Source: BOG-908 sp964657885
GTDB taxonomy: Bacteria; Pseudomonadota; Alphaproteobacteria; Acetobacterales; Acetobacteraceae
Assembly: GCA_964657885.1 (NCBI GenBank)
Contig: CAZZWO010000207.1
Coordinates: 1 to 5,474 of the forward strand
Direction of reading: 5' to 3'
Length of the DNA stretch: 5,474 bases
Shown here piece by piece: positions 1-5,064 of this stretch (positions are counted from its first letter, which is position 1; each line of letters opens with the position of its first letter). Under the pieces are notes generated by a model that was not told the DNA's origin, did no database searches, and worked only from the letters and a program-made list of their open reading frames with translations. The position numbers were made by a program, and so were the translations under genes.

Positions 1-701
1 TGCGGGTGCGCGAGCCGGAACGCTGGCAGGCGGCGCACGGGCACGAACCGGCCCGGCGCCGCTCGCCGCTGGCCGCCATCCTGTCGCCCCCGCTGCTACG
101 GCGCACGCTGGTCAACACCACACTCGTTGCGGTCGCCATCATCGGCCTGTGGGCAGGCGCGGTTTATGAGCCGACCGCGGTGATCCAATTGGCGAGGGCC
201 GCCGGATACCAGTTGCCCGAGGCGCAGCGAATGGCGTCTTACGCGACCGGGTTGCTGTCCACCGGCACCATCATCGGTTGTCTGATCCTGCCGGGCATCG
301 CCGACCGGATCGGTCGCCGCTGGACGCTCGGCGCCTACTTCACCGGCATGGCTGTAACGATCGCCGCCAGCTTCGGCTGGGCGTTCTACCTGCCACCGGC
401 GCAGGCGCTGCCGGTGTTCCTGGCGGTGCTGTTCTTCCTCGGCGTGTTCGGCGGCAATTTCGCGCTGTTCAGCCTGTGGCTGCCGGAACAATACACCACC
501 GAAGTGAGGGCCACCGCGTTTGCGTTCTGCACGTCGATCGGACGCTTCATCGGCGCCGGGGTGAACTTTGCGCTGGCCGCCGGCGTCGCGCGCATGGGCA
601 CGCTCGGCACGCCGGTCGCACTGACCGCAATCGCCTTTGCGCTCGGCCTGCTGATCATCCCGGCCGCTGTCGAAACCCGCGGAGAGCGGCTGCCCGCCTG
701 A
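1..701 (+). CDS. MFS transporter, C-terminal half (5' end outside window)
   Basis: This is the C-terminal part of a major facilitator superfamily secondary transporter in the inner membrane. The reading frame is open from the first base (first full codon at 3-5) to TGA at 699-701, so the gene begins before the window. Residue numbers here count from the GTG at 6. A basic, proline-containing stretch (about 1-33) fits the central cytoplasmic loop. Hydrophobic segments follow at about 35-58, 78-98, 108-128, 134-156, 172-193 and 200-220, matching helices 7-12. Between the second and third lies the MFS loop motif DRIGRR (100-105). After the fourth is PEQYTTEVRATA (160-171), the typical PE/R-TA loop. 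The tail ETRGERLP (223-230) recalls the PETRG end of sugar and metabolite:H+ symporters. The substrate cannot be read from this half; a carboxylate or sugar proton symporter is a guess. Confidence 0.9.
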   Translation, partial: RVREPERWQAAHGHEPARRRSPLAAILSPPLLRRTLVNTTLVAVAIIGLWAGAVYEPTAVIQLARAAGYQLPEAQRMASYATGLLSTGTIIGCLILPGIADRIGRRWTLGAYFTGMAVTIAASFGWAFYLPPAQALPVFLAVLFFLGVFGGNFALFSLWLPEQYTTEVRATAFAFCTSIGRFIGAGVNFALAAGVARMGTLGTPVALTAIAFALGLLIIPAAVETRGERLPA

Positions 702-742
702 TCCTGAAGAGGATTCTCAATTTACTTGGATACCAACGTATT

Positions 743-803
743 GCACTTGTGCTGCGAGCAGAAAACTGCGCCCACATTACTCGATACGCCGTGGCACTGT
801 GCC
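743..803. promoter_or_regulatory. Pair of similar small palindromes in the gap before the hydrolase
   Basis: Two perfect inverted repeats share the half-sites GCAC/GTGC: GCACTTGTGC at 743-752 and GGCACTGTGCC at 793-803. Their centres are about 50 bp apart, close to five helical turns. A further perfect inverted repeat, CTGCGAGCAG at 752-761, abuts the first. The gap 702-822 must hold any promoter private to the hydrolase, so these could be operator sites, but no convincing -35/-10 pair was seen. Short palindromes also arise by chance, hence the low confidence. Confidence 0.3.
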
Positions 804-822
804 CGGTCAGTTGGAGCGTATT

Positions 823-1749
823 ATGACCCGCAATTCTTTAGCCGCAGCTTGTCTGAGCACCGTTTTTCTCGGCACCGCTTTGTTCCTCGCCGCCGCCCCA
901 GCCCGCGCCCAAACCGCCGAAGCCGCCGTCGCGCCACCGGTCGGAGCGTTCTTCGACGTCGATGGCGACCACATCTATTACACGACGCAGGGCACCGGTT
1001 ACCCGGTTCTGCTGATCCACGGCTTTCCGCTCAGCCACACGATCTTCAACAACCTGCAGAAAGCGTTCAGCAAGAAGTACACCGTCATCACGGTCGATCT
1101 GCCTGGTTTCGGCCGCAGCACGACAGCCACCGCCTCGCAGACGGAAGCGCATTACGCAACCGAGATGCTGGCGCTGCTGGCCCACCTCAACATCCCCAAA
1201 GCGGCCATCGGCGGTCATTCGATGGGCGGGCAGGTCGCGCTCGAAATCTACGCGCAGCAGCCCGCCATGGTGCGTGCCCTGCTGCTGTTCGACACCAATC
1301 CGGCCGCGGCAAACATCGTCGAGCAGGCCGAATGGCCGGCTTATGGCCAGATGGCGGAACAGATGGGCTCCGCATCCATCGCCCCGATGGTTGTCGGCGT
1401 CATGGTGACCGGCGCGTCCGTCGAACACCTGCCGGCGCTTGGCACCGTAATCACCAAGATCGTCAGCGAGGCACAGCCCATCGGTGTCGCCGGCGGCGGC
1501 AACGCGCTCGCCACCCGCAAGGACTACACCTCGATGCTCGGCAGCATCGCCGTGCCGACCCTGGTGATCGAGGGCCAGGATGATCCGGTCTATCCGGTGC
1601 CGATCTCCAAGGCGCTGGCGGCCGCGATCCCGAACTCGACCCTCTCGATCATTCCGAATACCGCGCATGCCACCATGCTGCAGTCCCCCGGTCTGACCAC
1701 CACCGCGATCAATGCCTGGATCCCGACGGCCGTCCCGCCGAACGGCTGA
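823..1749 (+). CDS. Exported alpha/beta-fold hydrolase
   Basis: This is a 308-residue serine hydrolase of the alpha/beta-hydrolase fold, predicted to be exported. The ATG at 823 is preferred over the in-frame GTG at 799. It has GGAG at 813-816 six bases upstream, and it gives a clean signal peptide: basic start MTRN, hydrophobic core about 6-24, and an A-R-A signal peptidase I site after residue 29. The mature domain shows the oxyanion-hole strand LLIHGFP (63-69), the strand-4 loop DLPGFGRS (92-99), the nucleophile elbow GHSMGG with Ser133, the acid turn GQDDP with probable Asp254, and the catalytic His282 in NTAHATML. The full triad is therefore present. A cap region lies roughly at 160-235, where substrate choice would be set; it is rich in Ala, Met and Gly. 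Relatives include esterases, haloperoxidase-like and C-C bond hydrolases, so the substrate is open. It follows the MFS gene by 121 bases, which could mean uptake linked to periplasmic hydrolysis; that link is inferred only from position. Confidence 0.9.
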   Translation: MTRNSLAAACLSTVFLGTALFLAAAPARAQTAEAAVAPPVGAFFDVDGDHIYYTTQGTGYPVLLIHGFPLSHTIFNNLQKAFSKKYTVITVDLPGFGRSTTATASQTEAHYATEMLALLAHLNIPKAAIGGHSMGGQVALEIYAQQPAMVRALLLFDTNPAAANIVEQAEWPAYGQMAEQMGSASIAPMVVGVMVTGASVEHLPALGTVITKIVSEAQPIGVAGGGNALATRKDYTSMLGSIAVPTLVIEGQDDPVYPVPISKALAAAIPNSTLSIIPNTAHATMLQSPGLTTTAINAWIPTAVPPNG

Positions 1750-1766
1750 TCACCTGCACGACTCAT

Positions 1767-1805
1767 GCGATGCGGGCAGCGGAGCCATCCGCTGCCCGCG
1801 TTCGC
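1767..1805 (+). terminator. Strong GC-rich hairpin after the hydrolase, probable terminator
   Basis: A perfect 12-bp stem, GCGGGCAGCGGA (1772-1783) with TCCGCTGCCCGC (1788-1799), closes a four-base GCCA loop. GCGA at 1767-1770 can also pair with TCGC at 1802-1805 across a small bulge. It starts 17 bases after the hydrolase stop codon, where a terminator is expected, and would separate that gene from ohr. No T-run follows (TTCGCAAGAACC), so it is not a classic intrinsic terminator. It may act as a 3' mRNA stabiliser or as a terminator of the U-poor type seen in GC-rich genomes. Confidence 0.55.
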
Positions 1806-1877
1806 AAGAACCACCCGGTTTCCCAAACGCTGTAAGCGCGCCCACACTGGGTCCGTCCACATCGAGGGGAGACCGCC

Positions 1878-2276
1878 ATGGCCTATACCGCCATTGCAAC
1901 CACAACTGCCGGCCGCAACGGCCATGTCGACAGCAGCGACGGGGTGCTGCACCACGACCTGGCCATGCCGGGCTCGGGCAAGGCGGGCGCCACCAACCCC
2001 GAGCAGCTATTCGCGGCGGGTTACTCGTCTTGCTTCGGCTCGGCAATCATGGCGGTCGCCGGCGCTGGCAAGATCAAGCCGGAAGCGGTCCACGTGACCG
2101 CCGAAGTGACTCTGAACGTGAACGGCAACGACTACAGCATCTCGGTCAAGCTGAAGCCGAAGATCGACGGCGTCGACCGTGCGACAGCCGAGGATCTGGT
2201 GCAGAAGGCGCACCAGGTTTGCCCCTACAGCAAGGCGACCCGCAACAACGTGCCCGTCGAGATCGAGCTGCAGTGA
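1878..2276 (+). CDS. ohr: Ohr-type organic hydroperoxide resistance protein
   Basis: This 132-residue OsmC/Ohr-family protein reduces organic and fatty-acid hydroperoxides in the cytoplasm with a reactive cysteine pair. In known Ohr proteins the pair is recycled by lipoylated proteins. The ATG at 1878 follows a strong purine-rich ribosome site (GAGGGGAGA, 1864-1872). The peroxidatic cysteine is Cys52 in ATNPEQLFAAGYSSCF. The resolving cysteine is Cys115 in AHQVCPYSKATRNN. Arg13 in the N-terminal AGRNG motif and Glu42 match the conserved Arg and Glu that tune the cysteine in the family. The TNPEQLFAAGY and HQVCPYS signatures indicate Ohr rather than OsmC. The protein is slightly shorter than the usual roughly 140 residues, chiefly at the N-terminus. 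No ohrR regulator lies beside it in the window. Its stop overlaps the start of the next gene (GTGA at 2273-2276), so translational coupling with the reductase is likely. Confidence 0.95.
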   Translation: MAYTAIATTTAGRNGHVDSSDGVLHHDLAMPGSGKAGATNPEQLFAAGYSSCFGSAIMAVAGAGKIKPEAVHVTAEVTLNVNGNDYSISVKLKPKIDGVDRATAEDLVQKAHQVCPYSKATRNNVPVEIELQ

Positions 2277-3040
2277 GCCCGACGCCTCCGGGTACCGCCC
2301 TCGTCACCGGCGCCACCGCCGGTTTCGGGGCGGCAATCGCCCGCAGGTTGGTCGCGGCAGGCTGGCGGGTGATCGCCGCCGGCCGCCGCCAGGACCGGCT
2401 GGACGCCTTGGCGGCCGAGCTGGACGACGAGGTCCTGCCGCTGCGGCTGGACGTGACCGACGCCGGCGCGGTGGCGGCCCTGCCCGGCAGCCTGCCGGCC
2501 GACTGGCGCGCGGTCGATCTGCTGGTGAACAATGCCGGTCTGGCACTGGGACTGGCCCCGGCACAGCAGAGCGATGTCGCCGACTGGGACAGGATGGTGG
2601 CGACCAACGTCACCGGCCTGATCCACATGACCCGCGCTTTGCTGCCGGGCATGGTCGAGCGGGACCGCGGCCACGTCGTGAACCTCGGCAGCATCGCCGC
2701 GACCTACCCCTATCCGGGCGGCCATGTTTACGGGGCGACGAAAGCCTTCGTTAAACAGTTCACGCTTAATCTCAAAGCCGATCTGGTCGGCACCAACGTC
2801 CGCGTCTCCGACATCGAACCGGGCCTGTGCGGCGGTACCGAGTTCAGCGCCGTGCGCTTCGGCGGCGATCAGCAGAAAGCGGACGCGGTGTACCGCGGCA
2901 CTACGCCACTGACTGCCGAGGACATTGCCGAAGCCGTTGCCTGGGTCGTCAGCTTGCCGAAACATGTCAACATCAACCGCATCGAGATGATGCCCACCTG
3001 CCAGGCCCCGGCCCCGTTGACCGTCAAGCGGAGCGGTTGA
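2273..3040 (+). CDS. ydfG: YdfG-like NADP-dependent short-chain dehydrogenase
   Basis: This 255-residue classical short-chain dehydrogenase strongly resembles Escherichia coli YdfG, an NADP(H)-dependent 3-hydroxy acid / malonic semialdehyde reductase that also oxidises serine and allo-threonine. The start is GTG at 2273, sharing GTGA with the ohr stop. No ATG fits, as the next in-frame Met is residue 108. Residues from this GTG: nucleotide-binding TGATAGFG (12-19); GRRQDRL (37-43), whose arginines fit NADP rather than NAD; LDV (59-61); NNAG (86-89); catalytic Asn112, Ser140, Tyr153 and Lys157 (YGATK). Other YdfG hallmarks are LPGMVER, DIEPGL, GGTEFS and the C-terminal HVNINRIEMMP. All catalytic residues are intact. 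The ribosome site is weak, so coupling to ohr translation is expected. The stop TGA (3038-3040) falls inside a 20-bp tandem duplication. Exact substrate in this organism is inferred from the family. Confidence 0.93.
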   Translation: MSPTPPGTALVTGATAGFGAAIARRLVAAGWRVIAAGRRQDRLDALAAELDDEVLPLRLDVTDAGAVAALPGSLPADWRAVDLLVNNAGLALGLAPAQQSDVADWDRMVATNVTGLIHMTRALLPGMVERDRGHVVNLGSIAATYPYPGGHVYGATKAFVKQFTLNLKADLVGTNVRVSDIEPGLCGGTEFSAVRFGGDQQKADAVYRGTTPLTAEDIAEAVAWVVSLPKHVNINRIEMMPTCQAPAPLTVKRSG

Positions 3041-3066
3041 CCCATGAGCGGAGTGGTTGCCCCCTG
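3027..3066 (+). repeat. 20-bp tandem duplication at the ydfG/ppk2 junction
   Basis: Two adjacent 20-base units, 3027-3046 (AGCGGAGCGGTTGACCCATG) and 3047-3066 (AGCGGAGTGGTTGCCCCCTG), match at 17 of 20 positions. The differences are at unit positions 8, 14 and 18. Each unit carries GGAG followed ten bases later by a start-like triplet, ATG at 3044 in the first and CTG at 3064 in the second. Because 20 is not a multiple of three, the ATG and CTG are in different frames, and only the CTG is in frame with ppk2. A 7-base match (GTTGACC, 3016-3022) sits one more period upstream inside ydfG, probably by chance. Confidence 0.8.
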
Positions 3067-3951
3067 AACCTGAAGCACCCGGGCAAGCTGCTGGACCGCT
3101 ACCGGGTGACCGACGGCGCCGGGTTCCGGCTGAAGGATTACGATCCTGCCGACCGCGGCGGCCATTTCGTCGACCATGAAACGATCGACGCGTTGCTCGC
3201 CGACGGGGTCGCACGCCTGTCGGACCTGCAGGCACTGCTTTACGCGGACGACCGCTGGTCGATGCTGGTGGTGCTGCAGGCGATGGACGCCGCCGGCAAG
3301 GACGGCACGATCAAGCACGTGATGACCGGGGTGAACCCGCAGGGCGTGCAGGTGACGTCGTTCAAGCAGCCGGGCCCGCTCGAGCTGTCGCACGGCTTCC
3401 TGTGGCGTATCCATCCGCATGCCCCTGCGCGGGGCCACATCGCCATATTCAACCGCAGCCATTACGAGGACGTCCTGGTCTGCCGCGTGCATCCCGAGAT
3501 GCTCGACAAGCTGCGCCTGCCGGAAACGGTGCGCGGCAAGAAGTTCTGGAAGCATCGCCTGGACGACATCGCGGCCTTCGAGACCTATCTCGCGCGGCAG
3601 GGCACCATCGTCCTGAAGTTCTTCCTGCATCTATCGCCCGACGAGCAGAAGCGGCGCTTCCTCGCTCGCATCGACCACCCAGCCAAGAACTGGAAATTCA
3701 ACAGCGGCGACCTCAAGGAACGGGAACACTGGGACGCCTACCAAGACGCTTACGAGGCTGCGATCCAGGCCACTGCATCGGCGCACGCGCCATGGTTCGT
3801 GGTGCCGGCCGACGACAAGAAGTTCGCGCACCTCATCGTTGCCGAAGCGATGATCGAGGCGCTCGGCGCACACAAGCTGAAACCACCCACACTTTCCGAA
3901 GACGAACAGGCGCAGCTTCACACGGCCGCCGAGGCCCTGCGCGCCGAATAG
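3037..3951 (+). CDS. ppk2: PPK2-family polyphosphate kinase, class III-like (start uncertain)
   Basis: This cytoplasmic kinase moves phosphate from inorganic polyphosphate to nucleotides; family members of this type phosphorylate AMP and/or ADP. Numbering from TTG at 3037 gives 304 residues. Signatures in order: RYRVTDGAGFRLKDYDPAD near the N-terminus; Walker A-like MDAAGKDGTIKHVM with Lys88; GVNPQGVQVTSFKQP; Walker B-like RGHIAIFNRSHYED (132-145); FLHLSPDEQKRRF (from about 195) leading into the DHPAKNWKFNSGDLKER lid. The start is unclear. No ATG or GTG is in frame before GTG 3106, which would cut into the conserved N-terminus. Candidates are TTG 3037 (TTGA overlap with the ydfG stop, but only three bases after GGAG) and CTG 3064 (ten bases after GGAG 3050-3053, giving about 295 residues). 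The nearby ATG 3044 is out of frame and would need one more C in the 3060-3064 run. It is likely coupled to ydfG. Function is confident; the first 10-25 residues are not. Confidence 0.92.
   Translation: MTHERSGCPLNLKHPGKLLDRYRVTDGAGFRLKDYDPADRGGHFVDHETIDALLADGVARLSDLQALLYADDRWSMLVVLQAMDAAGKDGTIKHVMTGVNPQGVQVTSFKQPGPLELSHGFLWRIHPHAPARGHIAIFNRSHYEDVLVCRVHPEMLDKLRLPETVRGKKFWKHRLDDIAAFETYLARQGTIVLKFFLHLSPDEQKRRFLARIDHPAKNWKFNSGDLKEREHWDAYQDAYEAAIQATASAHAPWFVVPADDKKFAHLIVAEAMIEALGAHKLKPPTLSEDEQAQLHTAAEALRAE
3044..3067 (+). CDS. Seven-codon mini-ORF overlapping a possible ppk2 CTG start
   Basis: The ATG at 3044, ten bases after GGAG (3030-3033), opens the peptide MSGVVAP and stops at TGA 3065-3067. 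That stop overlaps the in-frame ppk2 CTG 3064-3066 as CTGA. It could be a translated leader that hands ribosomes to ppk2, or merely a relic of the duplicated start region. It could also be an artefact: adding one C to the run at 3060-3064 would join it to ppk2. No independent function is claimed. Confidence 0.3.
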   Translation: MSGVVAP

Positions 3952-3971
3952 CGGCGTCCCTGCTGCAGTGT

Positions 3972-4367
3972 TCAGACCTCGGTCACAAAGGCGCCGTAGC
4001 GCGGCAGCATTTGGTCGTGCGTCAGAAGGTGTAGCGGCTCCTCGAAAGCCTGCGCCAGCAGAATACGATCGAACGGATCGTTATGCAGGTCCGGCAGCTT
4101 CGCGAGCGCGTGGATGTGGGAAGCGGACATGTCGAGCAGGCTGTAACCCGATGCGCGGAAATACCCCTCGGCCGCTTCGGACCCGATTGGCATGTCGTTC
4201 GGGCCGCCGCGCCGCCTTGCATACTTGATCGCGATTTCCCACAGGCTGGCGACGCTGACGAACACGTCGTTTGCCGGGTCACCGATCATGGTGCGGGCGC
4301 GGGCCGACAGCCTTTGGTCGTCGCTGATTGCCCAGAGCGCGATATGCGTGTCGAGCAGCAGCCTCAA
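3972..4367 (-). CDS. vapC: PIN-domain toxin, VapC type
   Basis: This 131-residue PIN-domain protein is the likely toxin of a type II toxin-antitoxin pair. VapC toxins are Mg2+-dependent ribonucleases that cleave tRNA or rRNA when released from their antitoxin. The acidic metal site is complete: Asp6 in LLLDTHIALW, Glu44 in SLWEIAIK, Asp100 in NDPFDRILLAQA and Asp118 in LLTHDQML. The start is TTG at 4367-4365, overlapping the antitoxin stop as TTGA. This places the initiator five residues before Asp6, as usual for the family, and no better in-frame start lies upstream. A poor start codon tied to the antitoxin stop should keep toxin output below antitoxin output. The 3' end points at the ppk2 stop with only 20 bases between them. 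The RNA target cannot be read from sequence. Confidence 0.92.
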   Translation of the reverse strand: MRLLLDTHIALWAISDDQRLSARARTMIGDPANDVFVSVASLWEIAIKYARRRGGPNDMPIGSEAAEGYFRASGYSLLDMSASHIHALAKLPDLHNDPFDRILLAQAFEEPLHLLTHDQMLPRYGAFVTEV

Positions 4368-4609
4368 TCGGACGAGCCGAGGAACAGCGCGGCAATCTCG
4401 CCGGCATCCTCGTCGATGGACTCCGGTACAGTGAAAGCTCCCCGCGCCACGCCGATACGTGCGCTAGCAGGGCCACGACCGACGGGCACCAGCCGCGCCG
4501 CCGGGCGGCCATTCCTGGCGATGACGATCTCGCGCTCGCGGCCTGTCTCCACCGCTTCGACCAAGCGCGAGAGGCTCGACTTCGCATCCAACATGTTGAT
4601 CAACTGCAT
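4364..4609 (-). CDS. vapB: Phd/YefM-type antitoxin, partner of the PIN toxin
   Basis: This 81-residue antitoxin of the Phd/YefM fold pairs with the VapC toxin just downstream. The N-terminal half (MQLINMLDAKSSLSRLVEAV, then REIVIARNGRPAARLVPV) is the dimeric DNA-binding domain that normally represses its own promoter. The C-terminal part, after about residue 50, is acidic (VPESIDEDAGEIAALFLG) and would wrap the toxin and block its active site. The ATG at 4609-4607 is chosen because AGG (4622-4620, minus strand) lies ten bases upstream. GTG at 4618 is a possible alternative adding three residues, with AGG at 4626-4624. The gene ends in TGA at 4366-4364, overlapping the toxin start. Such antitoxins are usually unstable and degraded by Lon or Clp proteases. 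A ClpA gene lies two genes upstream, but a link is not implied. Confidence 0.9.
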   Translation of the reverse strand: MQLINMLDAKSSLSRLVEAVETGREREIVIARNGRPAARLVPVGRGPASARIGVARGAFTVPESIDEDAGEIAALFLGSSD

Positions 4610-4624
4610 CGCGGCCACACCTAC

Positions 4625-4642
4625 CTAGCCAAGCCTGGCCAG
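4625..4642. promoter_or_regulatory. Imperfect palindrome upstream of vapB, candidate autoregulatory operator
   Basis: CTAGCCA (4625-4631) and TGGCCAG (4636-4642) form an inverted repeat with one mismatch around a four-base spacer, 15 bases before the chosen vapB ATG. Phd-type antitoxins bind palindromes near their own start, and this is the best one in the 4610-4690 gap. No strong promoter could be assigned; a poor TTGTGT / TAGTCT pair on the minus strand lies next to it. Confidence 0.35.
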
Positions 4643-4690
4643 ACTAAACGATCTACCCTCGAAACACAAGACCAGACCCATCAAACCCCA

Positions 4691-4969
4691 TCAGGAAACG
4701 GCAACCCCCTTCCAGAATGCGACGCGGTCCTTGATCTCGGCTGCGGCCTGTTTCGGTTCCGGGTAAAACCAGGCAGCGTCCTTGTTCTCCTGCCCGCCGA
4801 CCGACAGCGAGTAGTAGGAAGCGGTGCCCTTCCAAGGGCAGGTGCTGTGCGTGGAACTGTCCTTCAACACACCGGGCTTCACCGACGAGATAGGGAAATA
4901 AGCATTCCCCTCGACCTTAACGATGTCGTCGCTTTCGGCGATGGTCTCGCCATTCCAGACTGCTTTCAC
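4691..4969 (-). CDS. DUF427 family small protein
   Basis: This 92-residue protein belongs to the DUF427 family, small beta-rich proteins common in bacteria and fungi whose biochemical role is not established. Family features are the opening KAVWNGETIAESDD, VEGNAYFP (19-26), the conserved THSTCPWKGTASYYS stretch (40-54) with Cys44 and Trp46, and DAAWFYPEPKQAAAEIKDRVAFWKG (64-88). The start is GTG at 4969, because AGGAGAGG (4985-4978) lies eight bases upstream and the family usually opens with M-K-A-x-W-N-G. An in-frame GTG at 4999 would add ten residues but touches the foot of the clpA terminator. It follows clpA on the same strand, with the terminator between, and precedes vapB by 81 bases. 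The length is normal for a single-domain member. Family membership is clear; function is unknown. Confidence 0.92.
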   Translation of the reverse strand: MKAVWNGETIAESDDIVKVEGNAYFPISSVKPGVLKDSSTHSTCPWKGTASYYSLSVGGQENKDAAWFYPEPKQAAAEIKDRVAFWKGVAVS

Positions 4970-4977
4970 GATCCAAA

Positions 4978-4985
4978 CCTCTCCT
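4978..4985 (-). promoter_or_regulatory. Ribosome binding site that fixes the DUF427 start
   Basis: On the minus strand AGGAGAGG is a near-ideal Shine-Dalgarno sequence, eight bases before GTG 4969-4967. It lies inside the reading frame that would open at GTG 4999, and so argues for the shorter protein. Confidence 0.75.
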
Positions 4986-5001
4986 GATAGGGCTGACACG
5001 A

Positions 5002-5027
5002 AAAGAGGGGCACACAGGCCCCTCTTT
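5002..5027 (-). terminator. Rho-independent terminator after clpA
   Basis: A perfect 10-bp stem, AAAGAGGGGC (5002-5011) with GCCCCTCTTT (5018-5027), closes a six-base loop. Read on the minus strand, the stem ends in CCCCTCTTTTCG, so its 3' side runs into T residues and the A-rich 5' foot mirrors them. It lies about 37 bases past the clpA stop and fits a classic intrinsic terminator. It stands only about 32 bases before the DUF427 start, leaving little room for a separate promoter. Confidence 0.85.
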
Positions 5028-5046
5028 CCAGATACCGAGCTCAGTT

Positions 5047-5060
5047 TCCGCCAAAGCGGA
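5047..5060 (-). other. Small hairpin just after the clpA stop
   Basis: TCCGC (5047-5051) and GCGGA (5056-5060) pair perfectly around CAAA, five bases beyond the clpA TAG. It is short and has no T-run. It may simply add structure to the clpA 3' end ahead of the true terminator. Confidence 0.3.
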
Positions 5061-5064
5061 TCTT

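Noticed and set aside
701..714. ATCCT-GAAG-AGGAT inverted repeat just after the transporter stop, as a terminator
   Set aside because: The stem is only five AT-containing pairs and the following bases are not a true T-run, so it is too weak to call.
278..1583. Plus-strand alternate-frame open frames (278-826 and 726-1583) across the transporter and hydrolase
   Set aside because: They are Arg/Pro-rich frame-shifted readings of the real genes and lack ribosome sites and domains.
838..1668. Minus-strand open frame (276 codons) opposite the hydrolase
   Set aside because: Its composition is dominated by Arg, Asp and Gly, it shows no motifs, and it lies fully within a convincing hydrolase on the other strand.
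3017..3027. TTGACCGTCAA palindrome near the end of ydfG as an operator or -35 element
   Set aside because: It lies in coding sequence, no matching -10 was seen, and an 11-base palindrome of this kind is easily chance.
2225..3235. Long minus-strand open frame (336 codons) opposite ydfG
   Set aside because: The plus strand carries an intact YdfG with all catalytic residues. The antisense frame is Arg/Gly/Ala-rich with no recognisable domain, as expected for an antisense shadow in GC-rich DNA.
3106..3951. GTG 3106 as the ppk2 start
   Set aside because: It would remove RYR from the conserved PPK2 N-terminal motif and has no ribosome site at the right distance.
4967..4999. GTG 4999 as the DUF427 start
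   Set aside because: The extra ten residues are not typical of the family, the codon touches the terminator foot, and an ideal ribosome site points to GTG 4969.
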